Shown here in pieces: positions 20,811-33,564 of a stretch of 64,000 bases of DNA. The stretch is from Panax quinquefolius. Lineage: Eukaryota; Streptophyta; Magnoliopsida; Apiales; Araliaceae. The notes under the pieces were generated by a model. That model ran no database searches. It was not told where the DNA came from and worked only from the letters and a program-made list of their open reading frames with translations. The DNA lies in the NCBI GenBank assembly GCA_020205615.1, contig CM035170.1, positions 13,244,980-13,308,979 on the forward strand, written 5' to 3'. A program made the translations under genes and the position numbers. The stretch's first letter is position 1. Every line of letters begins with the position of its first letter.

Positions 20811-23800
20811 AGCTGGGATGGAGGCACCAAAGGCCATCCCAGAAAAGTCAAAACCGGTAGTTCAAGGGAGAGCGTTTGTTGTGACCTCCCAGAAAGCAAG
20901 GAACCTGAACGAGGTCATTACGGGTAAGCTAATCATAAACTCTAGCGAAATTTATACTTTATTCGATACCGGTTCTACCCATTCTTTTATTTCCCCTACT
21001 TGCGCTCAACGTTTAAATTTGACTCCGGAGAAATTAGACTTTGACTTATCTGTTGAAACTCCGTTGGGAGAAACCTTCATTACATCCACTGTTTATAAGT
21101 CTTGTTTGATTCAAATCGGTAACCGCACGTTACCTATCGATCTTATTTCCTTGAAAATACTTGCATTTGATGTGATTTTAGGGATTGATTGGTTAACTAC
21201 ACATCATGCTAAAATTGATAGTTTTCGTAAGGTTGTTAGCTTTCATATTCCTAACCAACCTATTATGCAAATTCAAGCAACCAAACCACTAAAATCAATC
21301 ACTTTTATATCAAGCCATAAAGTTATTCGTTTATTGAATAACGGATGTCAAGCTTTCTTAGCCCATGTCACGGATTTAAATAAAAATACGTCAGATTTGA
21401 ATGATATTTCTATTGTTAATAAATTTCCAGACGTATTCCCTGAAGAACTTCCAGGCCTACCCTGAGAGCGTGAATTTGAATTTTGTATCGACCTTGAATC
21501 CGGTACAAAACCCATTTCCAAAGCCCCATATCTAATGGCTCCTATTGAACTTCAGGAGTTAAAACCCCAACTATAGAAATTGTTAGATATCAGTTTCATT
21601 CGTCCTAGTACGTCTCCTTGGGGTGCTCCTATTCTATTCGTGAAGAAGAAAGATGGAAGTATGCGACTTTATATTGATTATCGGGAGTTGAATCATGTCT
21701 CCATCAAAAATAGGTACCCATTGCCTCGCATTGATGACCTGTTTGACTAGTTGAAAGGAGCCAAATTCTTTTCAAAGATTGATCTTCATTCCAGATATCA
21801 TCAGTTGAAGATTAAAACTGATGACATTCCAAAGACTGCTTTTAGAACTCGGTACGGGCATTATGAATTTCTAGTCATGTCTTTTGGATTGACTAATGCT
21901 CCTGTTGCCTTCATGGACATGATGAACCGAGTATTCAAGGAATATTTGGATCACTTTGTGGTCGTCTTTATTGATGACATCCTCATATACTCCAAAACCC
22001 GTGAAGACCATGAGCAACACTTGAGGCTGATACTCCAAAAGCTTCGTTAAAATAAGCTATATGCCAAGTTGAAGAAATGCGAGTTCTGGCTTGAAGAAGT
22101 AGCATTCCTTTGGCACGTGATATCAAATCATGAAATATCTGTTGACCCAGCGAAGATTGAAGCAATTCAAAGCTGGGAGCAACCAAAGTCAGTGACCGAA
22201 GTACGTAGCTTTCTTGGCTTAGCTAGTTATTATCGGAGATTCGTGGAAGGATTTTCTCGAATCGCTACTCCATTAACTCAGCTGACTCGAAAAGATACAA
22301 AGTTCAGTTGGAGTGAGGAATATGAGAAGAGTTTTCAAGAACTCAAGAGAAGACTCATTTCAGCACCTGTTTTGACAATACCATCTGGCTCGGAGGGATT
22401 TGTCATCTATAGTGATGCTTCAGGCAAAGGGTTAGGATGTGTTCTCATGTAACATGGGAAAGTCATAGCCTATGCCTCACGACAACTCAAAGAATATGAG
22501 AGGAATTATCATACTCATGATCTAGAGTTGGCAAACATCGTCATTTTAAGCTTAAGATTTGGAGGCATTACCTGTATGGAGAGAAGGTGGAGATCTATAT
22601 AGATCATAAAAGCCTCAAATATTTCTTCACTCAAATGGAACTCAACATGCGGCAACGACGATGGCTTGAGCTATTGAAAGATTATGATCATACCATTCAA
22701 TACCATCCTGGAAAAGTGAACGTAGTAGCTGATGCATTGAGTAGAAGATCATATGCGGGTACGAGTGCAATATTTTCAATGCAAAGACCCATTTTGTATG
22801 ACTTACAAAGGATAAAGATAGAGTTAAAGACTTCAGGGACCCATGTGATGATGGCGAATATACGAGTAGAACATACTTTAATCGATAAAGTTAAAGTTGC
22901 TCAAGCTACAGACCTGGAGCTGATGAGTATGAGGAAGAAAGTGCAAGAAAGTGCTATGCCGGAAGCAAGAATCGATGAAGAAGGAATACTTCGAGTCAAC
23001 TCCAGACTTTGTGTTCCTAACGACCCTGATTTAAAGTATAAAATCATGATGGAGGCGCACAACACACCATTTGCAATCCATCCTGGGAGTATAAAAATGT
23101 ATCATGATCTTTGACATACATTTTGGTGGAGCAATATGAAGAGAGAGATAGTAAAGTTTATCTCAAGGTGTTTAACTTGTCAATGAGTCAAGGCGGAGCA
23201 TCAAGTGCCAAAAGGTCCATTACAACCACTTGAAATTCCAGAATGGAAGTGGGAGCACATTACCATGGATTTCGTTACTGGTTTTCCTAAGGTTTCTCAA
23301 GGCATAGATGCGATTTGGGTCATTGTTAATAGATTGACCAAGTCTGGTCATTTCTTACCGATACGAGAAACTTATACACTTGAACGTCTTGCTCGTATGT
23401 ACATAAATGAGATTGTAAGACTGCATGGTATGTGAGTATCCATAGTTTCTAATCGAGACCCAAGATTTACTTCTCGATTTTGGGTTAGTTTGCAGAAAGC
23501 TATGGGCACGAATTTACGATTTAGCTCGACATATCATCCTCAAATAGACGGCAGTCGGAAAGGACTATTCAAACTCTTAAAGATTTATTAAGACTCTGTG
23601 TCCTTGACTTCAAGGGAAGTTAGGACAAGTTCTTACCATTGGTGGAGTTTTCCTACAACAATAGTTATCAAACAAGTATTGGCATGGCTCCATTTGAGGT
23701 GTTATATGGAAGAAAGTGTCGTTCTCCAGTATGCTGGGATGAGGTGGGTAAAGCAACGTTGTTGGGACTGGAGTTGGTACAGAAAAGATTCAAACGATCC

Positions 23801-24333
23801 GACAACGTATAAAAACCTCACAAGATTGACAAAAGAGTTAAACTGATCTTCATCAAAAATACGTGAAATTCAATATTGGAGATCATGTGTTGTTACGTGT
23901 TGCTCCATGGAAAGGAGTTACTAGATTTGGAAAGAGAGAAAAGCTCAATCCTCGATTCATTGGCCCATTTATAATCCTCGATCGAGTAGGAACTATGGCC
24001 TATAGACTCGCCTTACCGCCAAGTATGTCTCGTGTTCATAACATTTTTCACATATCTATGTTACGTAAATATATGAAAGACCCGAACCACATTATTGAAT
24101 TAGAACCAGACGAGATAGAGGAAGAATTAACGTAAGAAGAGTTACCTGTTAAAATTTTGGATAAAAAGGATCATATTCTACGCTCCAAGGTTATACCTCA
24201 AGTCAAAATTCTGTGGTGAAACCACGATGTTGAGGAAATGACTTGGGAGTTAGAATCTGAAATGAAGTCAAAGTATCCTCAGATCTTCGACATACCAGGT
24301 ACGCACCCTAATTTCGAGGACGGAATTTCATAA
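20811..24333 (+). pseudogene. pol: E2 pol (PR-RT-RH-IN-chromodomain)
   Basis: Protease DTGS at 20965. Reverse transcriptase [10 protein letters not shown] with GATGAC at 21973-21978. RNase [11 protein letters not shown] about 22408, then a TAA at 22450 and a frameshift near 22540. Integrase zinc residues are visible (HNTPF...IHPGS about 23058; CLTCQ about 23168), first catalytic Asp at 23268, but the second is Asn (AAT 23451, in S-N-R-D-P). Further stops include 21574 and 21748 (CAG to TAG), 23112 and 23184 (CGA to TGA) and one near 24132. The C-terminal chromodomain words (ILDKKDHILRSKVIPQ, then DVEEMTWELESEMKSKYP) end at TAA 24331. Inactive; the chromodomain places it in the chromoviruses. 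Confidence 0.92.
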
Positions 24334-24344
24334 GAATGGGAGGT
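24334..24344 (+). other. Polypurine tract of E2
   Basis: GAATGGGAGGT between the pol stop and the 3' LTR start. It would prime plus-strand DNA synthesis. Confidence 0.8.
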
Positions 24345-25580
24345 TGTAAGACCCCAACTTTTATGAATAAAGATTAAATTTTCTCAAAATATATTTTTTA
24401 ATATTATGGTGTGGATTTGGTATAATATTATAGTTGTGGGTAATATTTACAAATTTTGTAAAGTAAGCAAGTTGTTATATAATATTCAATTGGTCGGAGA
24501 ATATTCAATTTAATATGGAATATTCGTACGACGACACAATCATTGGTGGACCCCACAACAAAAGTATTGTCGTAGTTAGAAAACGACAGAATTATCTTCT
24601 TATAAAAATAATTCATGAAAGTTTTACTGTTAAACCGTTGAACTACCCTTTAAAAAGTACGATGTCTGGCGTGGTTGTATAATAGCACACACATATCGAT
24701 TATTGATGCTTACGTGAGAAGTCACTCGGTTATACTCAATTATTACTACGAAATTGTTGTTGCATCATATCTCTCATATTATTGATTCAATTATTGTCAC
24801 AGTATCATCTGCATAATATTTATTATTATTAAATCAATAATTGAGACGACAAAGTTATTCATATTATTATTTGCAATATTGACAATGTCTAGAAGTTATG
24901 TAAAGGAGAGGTTTGGTCACCTAATTGCGCGCCAAAAAGTAGAAATCCTTATCGGAAAGCCCCCTCTTTCCTGAGAACGACCTGGTTGTTAAATATTGTG
25001 AGTTATAATATTAATGATGAATAAGTTCGTGTTGATTAAAGATGAAATTGATAGTTCCATTGTGTTGAGATTATTAGTATTAGTGGAAATCGACATTTAT
25101 TTCGATAATTATTGATGTCTGGAGGTTATAATGACCAATCGGTTAATTAATCGGATAAATGAACAATTAATTGCTATTATTTCATATGCTTATAACTATT
25201 TGTTAAATATTGTGGGTTATAATATTAATGATGAATAAGTTCGTGTTGATAATTATTGATTTCTGGAGGTTTCAATATGTGTGTACTATTGATTCACATT
25301 CATGTACTATTAGGGGAGGTGGTGCAAGATTGATAATACTTGCATGACTAAGTTAAAAATGGAGGTATAGATGGAGGTACTATACTGTAATTAGTTTTTC
25401 CACATGATTATACTATTAAGTCACATAAATGAACTATTAATTCACATTATTTACTATTAGGAGAGGTGGTGCAAGTTTGATAATACTTGCAGGACTAAAT
25501 TAAAAATCAAGAAAAAGAGGAAGGTATTATACTGTAATATTTTGAGCCCCAAAACGTGCAACTATCGAAACAATATTTCC

Positions 25581-25588
25581 TATAAATA
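25581..25588 (+). promoter_or_regulatory. TATA box of E2/E3 LTR
   Basis: TTTCCTATAAATAAAAGC, homologous to 17767. Confidence 0.65.
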
Positions 25589-25770
25589 AAAGCTCATTCT
25601 TCTTTCATTTCTCACTAATTCACTAAAGCTATAGAGTAATTATTATAGAGATAAAGAAGAAGAAAAGTCTGCTACCTCACTATTCCAGTATCCAGTCTTC
25701 TTCTATGGTAAGGGGTATTATTCTTTCGTATTCATGAAGAGAGTTATTTTCTTTCAATACTCGTAAGGGT

Positions 25771-26235
25771 TGTTATTCCATTCGTTATTAGTATGTTGGA
25801 ATAACCTGTCTATGCGAAGTACCGCATACATGGTGAAATTCTTACATTATTCCATTTTTATTATTACATTAGAATAACTTGCATGTGATACTATCGCATG
25901 CACGGTGAATCTGTTGTTATTCCATTATTTATTATTCATTTGAAATATCACGTCTATGCGGATTACGCATGACCGGTTCTATTCTTTATTATTACATTTG
26001 GAATATCACATGCATGCGGAGTTCTACGTATGACACAGTTCCAATTTTTTATCATTCTGTTGGAATAACTTGTCTGTGCGGATTACTCATGCTTGGTGAA
26101 TTCTTCTGTTATTCCATTCTTTATTATTCTGTTGGAATAACCTGTCTATGTGGATTACCGCATGCATGGTGAATGATCCTTCGTATTCATTCCTTATTAC
26201 ATTGTGGAAATTATCTGTCTACGTGGATTACCGCA
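25771..26235 (+). repeat. Hairpin array
   Basis: About seven units as at 17965. Several units read TTATTACATT where the sister arrays read TTATTCTGTT (for example 25861, 25989). Confidence 0.85.
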
Positions 26236-26534
26236 TGGCGGGTAAAAAATCCAATTGCAGTTTCATATATTCTATTATACTCAGTTGGTTAAAGTTTTGG
26301 CTTCTATACTCCATGAAATTAGTAGAATATCCCGGATATTTAAACGCTTCATCCAAAGATCTTTTCATGGAAATATTCTTCTGAGTATTCTTGAATTTTA
26401 CTCCACAAAACGATGTCGTGTTGACAATTTGGGCGTTATTGATTTACGGAGAAATTAAATTATAAATCTTTAAAATTTATCTTTGAACTTGTTTTATTGA
26501 ATTCTTATATCATTGTCATCATCCTCGTGTTTAT

Positions 26535-26800
26535 AATATGTTGAAAGTCATCTGTGGCCTGTAGTGCATAGATGGACTTGGTATGATTATGACTAGGGAT
26601 TATTCGGTATAATCATGACCGTAATATTACAAATGATGTGGTAAAAGTCCTCATTAGCCGTAGTGCATTGATGGACAGTTGTTGGCATGATCATGACCAT
26701 TGATGAATACACGAATATCCTTGGCCCATAGTGCATGGATAATTTGTGGTCGTGATACTAATGAATATCCTTAGCCGTAGTGCAGGGATGATGTTGTTTA
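26535..26800 (+). repeat. GTAGTGCA-motif array
   Basis: Five motif copies in the same order and spacing as 18735-18995. Confidence 0.82.
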
Positions 26801-27335
26801 TTTATTAAGCTGAGTCTCAGCGATAAAAGTGATGAAAAACCTTTTAAATCATAGAAGATAGTAGATTTTATTCTCTACTTGACTCTTCTAATGGATTACT
26901 TGTTCATTCTATTGCAGTTAAACTTGATGTTTGTTATATTTTATCAGTTTAACACTGTTGAAGGCTAACGATAAATTATTCTACATTATCTTAGTCATAA
27001 TATTTCTTACTGGGCTAGTTGAGCACACCCTTTTGCTTTCATTGTCCTCTTCGGGAAATGAGAACGTAGCCGGGACTAGTCAGGGAACGGAGTGACGGTC
27101 CAGATGATAGCATTAGTAGTCCTCACTATTCTATGAAATAGTGTGATAATAAATGTATTGAGGACTCCATTTGAGTTGAATATTGTCTAGAAGATAATAT
27201 TCGTATTAAAACTCTCAGTTTATATTTTGTCGTATTTTACACGACAGTTGTATTATTAAGTTGTATTTGAATTTTGTCCCATGTATTTGGCGACTTAAGA
27301 TGGGTGATGTATACCTATTTTGGGGGAGTCACAGG

Positions 27336-27347
27336 TGGTATCAAAGC
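27336..27347 (+). other. iMet primer binding site of E3
   Basis: TGGTATCAAAGC, one change from the consensus. Confidence 0.88.
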
Positions 27348-27520
27348 TTAGGGATATGATCCCTGGCTGAGATGTGAGACAAGAACTAGGAGGGGAGAGA
27401 CGGGGAATTCCTTCGATAGTATGACCTACCTAAGTTTATTTGATATTTAGTTGGTCGGTCAAAGTATAGGGATAATATGTGACATGTCAATTAACCCTTG
27501 TTTTGTGGAAGTATTTGAAC

Positions 27521-28615
27521 ATGACATCCGAGAATGTTGAAAATAGCAATGGAGCACAGGAGACCGTTGAGTCTCCACAGATCAATATTTAGGATAATGT
27601 GCATCAGGAAGGCAACAATCCTCATGCAAACAACAACACTGACCAAATGATGAATGATGGAATGTTCAGAGGCTTTATGCAATTCATGCAACATCAGGCA
27701 AGAGCGGCTCCTGTCCAAAATGCAGGTGGAAACACTGGCAACTCTCGGACGTTCACCGCTAAACAGTTCAAGGAGCTGGGACCACCGGAGTTTATTGGAG
27801 AGCCAAAACCACTTAAGGCGGAAGCATGGATAAAGCAGATCACCAAGATATTTGATGTCTTGGGATGCTTTGAGGAGCAAAAGGTTCCCTTTGCCACCTT
27901 TATGTTGCGAGGAGAGGCAGATTACTGGTGGGAATCGATAAAGCGTACTCAACCTACCACACTAAAGATGTCTTGGGAGAAGTTCCAAGAACTATTCAAC
28001 GACAAGTACTTCCCCGAAAGTATTCGTCACATGAAAGAGGTAGAATTCATCAAGTTGGAGCAGAATAATATGACCGTGTCGCAGTATGAAGCTATGTTTG
28101 CCGAGTTGCCCTGGTTTCCATCTCACTTGGTTGATAATGAGAGAATGACGCGGATGTTTCTAAGAGGTTTGAAACCCGAGATACGTCAATATCTAATTTC
28201 TCATAAACTGTGTTTGTATTTAGATGTTGTAAATAGGACTCAATTATTGGAGCGCGATAACGAGTCAACCCAACCAAGAGAAAGCAACCGGAAAAATGAT
28301 AATACTAGTGGTAGCAGTCATCGAAGCGGTGACAACAAACATGGAGGAAATCAACATGCTAGAAATGGTAACCACTTCGGTGGTAATCATGGCCAAGACA
28401 ATAAGAATGGACATTTCAAGAAGAGGAGATTCAAAAATAATGGAAGACGCGTCGTCACCAACACCTATTGTTAAGGAAGGAGAACGACCACCTATCATAT
28501 GCTTCAAATGCGGAGGAGAGGGACACATCAGCCCAAACTGCGCGATGCAGTCCATAACGTGTTATAATTGTGGAAGAGAAGGACACCTAGCCCAATTTTG
28601 TCATGCACCGAAGAC
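27521..28615 (+). pseudogene. gag: E3 gag
   Basis: ATG 27521 (MTSENVENSNGAQETVES), TAG at 27590 in place of CAG, then open from 27599 to 28474: capsid core (AEAWIKQITKIFDVLG, RGEADYWWE, KEVEFIKLEQ, RGLKPEIRQYLISH) and an Asn/His/Gly-rich basic tail. A +1 shift near 28450 (GGAAGACGCGTCG against GGAAAGACGTCAG in E4) moves the knuckles to another frame. Both CCHC knuckles are intact there (ICFKCGGEGHISPNC and CYNCGREGHLAQFC, about 28498-28606). The N-terminal TAG is shared with E4 (38911). Confidence 0.9.
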
Positions 28616-31600
28616 AAATCCAGGTGGGATGGAGGCACCAAAGGCCGTCCCAGAAAAGTCAAAATTGGTAGTTCAAGGGAGAGCGTTTGTTGTGACCTCC
28701 CAGAGAGCAAGGAACCCGAACGAGGTCATTACGGGTAAGCTAATCATAAACTCTAGCGAAGTTTATACTTTATTTGATACCGGTTCTACCCATTCTTTTA
28801 TTTTCTTTACTTGCGCTCAACGTTTAAATTTGACTCCAAAGAAATTAGACTTTGACTTATCTGTTGAAACTCCGTTGGGAGAAACCTTCATTACATCCAT
28901 TGTTTATAAGTCTTGTTTGATTCAAATCGGTAACTGCATGTTACCTGTCGATCTTATTTCCTTGAAAATACTTGCATTTGATGCGATTTTAGGGATTGAT
29001 TGGTTAACTACTCATCATGCTAAAATCGATTATTTTCGTAAGGTTGTTAGCTTTCATATTCCTAACCAACCTATTATGTGAATTCAAGCAACCAAACCAC
29101 TAAAATCAAGCACTATCATATCAAGCCATAAAGCTATTCGTTTATTGAAAAACGAATGTCAAGCTTTCTTAGCCCATGTCACGGATTTAAATAAAAATAC
29201 GCCAGATTTGAATGATATTTCTATTGTTAATAAATTTCGTGACGTATTCCTTGAAGAACTTCCTGTCCTACCCCTACAGCGTGAAGTTGAATTTTGTATC
29301 GACCTTGAATCCGGTACAAAACTCATTTCCAAAGCCCCATATCGAATGGCTCCTATTGAACTTCAGGAGTTAAAAACCCAACTACAGGAATTGATAGACA
29401 TCAGTTTCATTCATCCTAGTACATCTCCTTGGGGTGCTCCTATTCTATTTGTGAAGAAAAAAGATGGAAGTATGCGACATTGTATTGATTATCGGGAGTT
29501 AAATGATGTCACCATCAAAAATAGGTACCCATTGCCTCGCATTGATGACCTGTTTGACCAGTTGCAAGGAGCCAAATTCTTTTCAAAGATTGATCTTCGT
29601 TCCGGATATCATCAGTTAAAGATTAAAACTGATGACATTCCAAAGACTGTTTTTAGAACTCGGTACGGGCATTATTAATTCCTAGTCATGTCTTTTGGAT
29701 TGACTAATGCTCCTGCTGCCTTCATGGACATGATGAACCGAGTATTCAAGGAATATTTGGATCACTTTGTGGTCGTCTTTATTGATGACATCCTCATATA
29801 CTCCAAAACTAGTGAAGACCATGAGCAACACTTGAGGCTGATACTCCAAAAGCTTCATGAAAATAAGCTATATGCCAAGTTGAAGAAATGCGAGTTCTGA
29901 CTTGAAGAAGTAGCATTCCTTGGGCACATGATATCAAATCATGGAATATCTGTTGACCCAGCTAAGATTGAAGTAATTCAAAGCTGGGAGCAACCAAAGT
30001 CAGTGACCGAAATACGTAGCTTTCTCGGCTTAGCTGGTTATTATCGGAGATTCGTGGAAGGATTTTCTCGAATCGCTACTCTATTAACTCAGCTGACTCA
30101 AAAAGATAGAAAGTTCGGTTGGAACGAGGAATGTGTGAAGATTTTTCAAGAACTCAAGAGGAGACTCATTTAAGCACCTGTTTTGACAATACCATCTGGC
30201 TCGGAGGGTTTTGTCATCTACAGTGATGCTTCAGGAAAAGGGTTAGGATGTGTTCTCATGCAACATGGGAAAGTCATAGCCTATGCCTCATGACAACTCA
30301 AAGAATATGAGGGGAATTATCCTATTCATGATCTAGAGTTGGCAGCTATCGTTTTTGCGCTTAAGATTTGGAGGCATTACCTGTATGGAGAGAAGGTGGA
30401 GATCTATACGGATCATAAAAGCCTCAAATATTTCTTCACTCAAAAGGAACTCAACATGTAGCAACGACGATGACTTGAGCTATTGAAATATTATGATCAT
30501 ACCATTCAATACCATCCTGGAAAAGCGAACGAAGTAGCTAACGCATTAAGTAGAAGATCATATGCGGGTACGAGTGTAATATTTTCAATGCAAAGACCCA
30601 TTTTGTATGACTTACGAAGGATGGAGATAGAGTTAAAGACTCCAGGGACCCATGTGATGATGGCGAATATACGAGTAGAACCGACTTTAATCGATAAAGT
30701 TAAAGTTGCTCAAGCTACAAACCTGGAGCTGATGCGTATGAGAAAGAAAGTGCAAGAAGGTGCTATGCCGGAAGCAAGAATCGATAAAGAAGGATACTTG
30801 GAGTCAACTCCAGACTTTGTGTTCCTAACGACCCTGATTTAAAGTATAAAATCATGATGGAGGCGCACAACATACCGTTTGCAATCCATGTTGGGAGTAC
30901 CAAAATATATAATGATCTTCGACATACATTTTGGTGGAGCAATATGAAGAGAGAGATAGAAGAGTTTATCTCAAGGTGTTTAACTTGTCAACGAGTCAAG
31001 GCGGAGCAACAAGTGCCAAAAGGTCCATTGCAACCACTTGAAATTCCAGAATGGAAGTGGGAGCACATTACCATGGATTTAAGTACTCTGCCTTCCTAAG
31101 GTTTCTCAAGGCATAGATGCAATTTGGGTCATTATTGATAGATTGACCAAGTCTGCTCATTTCTTACCGATACGAGAAACTTATACACTTGAACGTCTTT
31201 CTCGTATTTACATAAATGAGATTGTAAGACTGCATGGTATGCCAGTATCCATAGTTTCTGATCGTGACCCAAGATTTACTTCTCGATTTTGGGTTAGTTT
31301 GTAGAAAGTTATGGGCACGGATTTACGATTTAGCTCAGAATATCATCCTCAAACGGACGGGCAGTCAGAAAGGACTATTCAATCTCTTGAAGATTTATTA
31401 AGACTCGGTGTCCTTGACTTCAAGGGAATTTGGGACAAGTTCTTACCATTAATGGAGTTTTCTTACAACAATAGTTATATACCAAGTATTGATATGGCTC
31501 CATTTGAGGCGTTGTATGGAAGAAAGTGTCGTTCTCTAGTATGCTGTGATGAGGTGGGTGAAGCAACGTTGTTGCGACCAGAGTTGGTACGTATGACTAC

Positions 31601-32154
31601 GGAAAAGATTCAAACGATACGACAACGTATAAAAACCTCACAAGATCGACAAAAGAGTTATGTTGATCTTCATCGAAAGGACGTGAAATTCAATATTGGA
31701 GATCATGTGTTGTTACGTGTTGCTCCATGAAAAGGAGTTACGAGATTCAGAAAGAGAGGAAAGCTCAATCCTCGATTCATTGGCCCATTTATAAACCTCG
31801 ATCGAGTAGGAATCAGTGGCTATAGACTACTTTTACCGCTTAAGTATGTCTCGTGTTCATAACATTTTTCACATATCTATGTTACGTTAATATGTGAAAG
31901 ACCTGAACCACATTATTGAATTAGAACAAGACGAGATAGAGGAAGATTCAACGTATGAAGAGTTACCTGTTAAAATATTGGATAAAAAGGATCATATTCT
32001 ACGCTCCAAGGTTATACCTCAAGTCAAAACTTTGTGGAGAAACCACGATGTTGAGGAAATGACCTGGGAGTTAGAATCTGAAATGAAGTCAAAGTATCCT
32101 CACCTCTTCGACATACCAGGTACGCACCCTAATTTCAAGGGCAAAATTTTATAA
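28616..32154 (+). pseudogene. pol: E3 pol (PR-RT-RH-IN-chromodomain)
   Basis: Protease DTGS at 28776. Stop at 29079 (CGA to TGA). Reverse transcriptase open 29145-29678 ([28 protein letters not shown]), TAA at 29676, then [10 protein letters not shown] with GATGAC at 29784-29789. Stops at 29898 and 30171; RNase H ([10 protein letters not shown] about 30222) with TGA 30290 and TAG near 30457. Integrase zinc domain about 30860-31010, but the segment with the first catalytic Asp is frameshifted after MDL (about 31078). TAG at 31302; TGA 31728; TAA 31888. Chromodomain open 31894-32154. Stops at 29079, 30171, 31302, 31728 and 31888 recur at the same codons in E4. Confidence 0.92.
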
Positions 32155-32165
32155 GAAGGGGAGGT
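32155..32165 (+). other. Polypurine tract of E3
   Basis: GAAGGGGAGGT directly before TGTAAGACCC. Confidence 0.82.
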
Positions 32166-33007
32166 TGTAAGACCCAAACTTTTATGAATAAAGATTAAAT
32201 TTTCTCAAAATATATTTTTTAATATTATGGTGTGGATTTGGTATAATGTTATAGTTGTGGGTAATATTTACAAATTTTGCAAAGTAAGCAAGTGGTTATA
32301 TAATATTCGATTGGTCGGGGAATATTCGTTTTAACAGAAATATTAAATGCGACGACACAATCATTAGTGGACCCCATAATGGAAGTATTGTCGTAGTTAG
32401 AAAACGACGTAATTATCTTTTATAAAAATAACGGCGAAAGTTTTACTTAGTTAAACTGTTGAACTACCCTAGTAGTAAAAGTATGCGATGTCTGCTGTGG
32501 TTGCATAGTAGCACACGGTATCGATTATTGATGCTTACGTGAGAAGTCACTTTCGGTTATACTCAATTATTGCTTTACGATGGTTCTTTGATCATATCTC
32601 TCTATATTATTGATTCAATTATTGTCACATTATCATTTGCATAATATATTATATTATTAAATCAATAATTGAGACGACAAAGTTATTCATATTATTATTT
32701 GCAATATTGACAATTTCTAGAAGTTCTGCCAATGAGAGGTTTGGTCACCTAATTGCGCGCCAATAAGGAGAAATCCTTATCGGAAAGCCCCCTCTTTCCG
32801 GGGAACGACCTGGTTGTTAAATATTGTGAGTTATAATATTAATGATGAATAAGTTGTGTTGATTAAAAATGAATTTTGATAGTTCTATTGTGTTGGGATT
32901 ATTAGTGTTAGTGGAAATCGACATCTATTCCGATGATAATTGATGTCTAGGGGTTATATTGATAATCAGGTAATTTATCGGATAAATGAGCAATTAATTG
33001 CTACTAA

Positions 33008-33020
33008 TTCACATAAATAG
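33008..33020 (+). other. Deletion junction that removes U3 repeat and damages TATA
   Basis: TTCACATAAATAGAAGC here, against about 340 more bases between TTCACAT (56134) and CTATAAATAGAAGC (56469) in the sister LTR. The break has two to three bases of shared sequence. Confidence 0.8.
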
Positions 33021-33177
33021 AAGCTCATTCTTCCTTCATTTCTCACCAATTCACTAAAGCTATAGAGCAATTATTATAGAGAGAAAGAAGAAAACTATTC
33101 TGCTACTTCACTACTTTTATATCCAGTTTCTTCTAAGGTAGGGAGTATTATTTCTTTCTTATCCATGAAGAGAACTT

Positions 33178-33560
33178 CTGTTATTCCATTCCTTATTATT
33201 CTGTTGGAATAACCTGTATATGCGGGCTACCCTATACTTGGTGAAATTCTTCTGTTATTCTATTTTTAATTATTCTGTTAGAATATCCTCGTCACATGCG
33301 TTTTCTGCCGGACCGATTCCGCCTTTTACAATTACATTTGGAATATCCCATCTGCATGCGTTTTACGGCGGGACTGGTTCCATTATTTATTATTCTGTTG
33401 AGAATAACCTGTCTGTGCAGTCTATCACACGCATGGTGAATCCTCCTATTATTCCATTCTTTATTATTCTGTTGGAATAACCTGTCTATGTGGATTACCA
33501 CATGCATGGTGAATGATCCTGTGTATTCATTCCTTATTAAATTGTGGAAATTATCTGTAT
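33178..33560 (+). repeat. Hairpin array
   Basis: About five to six units with TTATTCCA ... TTGGAATAA and GTCTATGTGGATTACCACAT-like dyads. Confidence 0.83.
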
Positions 33561-33564
33561 ACAT

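Larger units (their letters stand above)
24345..27333 (+). mobile_element. Tekay LTR shared by E2 (3') and E3 (5')
   Basis: 2989 bases, TGTAAGACCCC to GGGGGAGTCACA, middle subtype. It follows E2's polypurine tract and precedes E3's primer site, so it serves two internal regions. Contains a U3 duplication, TATA 25581, hairpin array, GTAGTGCA array. The donor is ATG/GTAAGG (25708). The acceptor position reads TCTTCGGG instead of TCTTCAGG (about 27052), so the AG is lost. Confidence 0.92.

Noticed and set aside
13878..24344. A single simple full-length element from 13878 to the 3' LTR at 24345
   Set aside because: A second LTR starts at 16597 inside the leader, and the LTR at 13878 is a different subtype from 24345.
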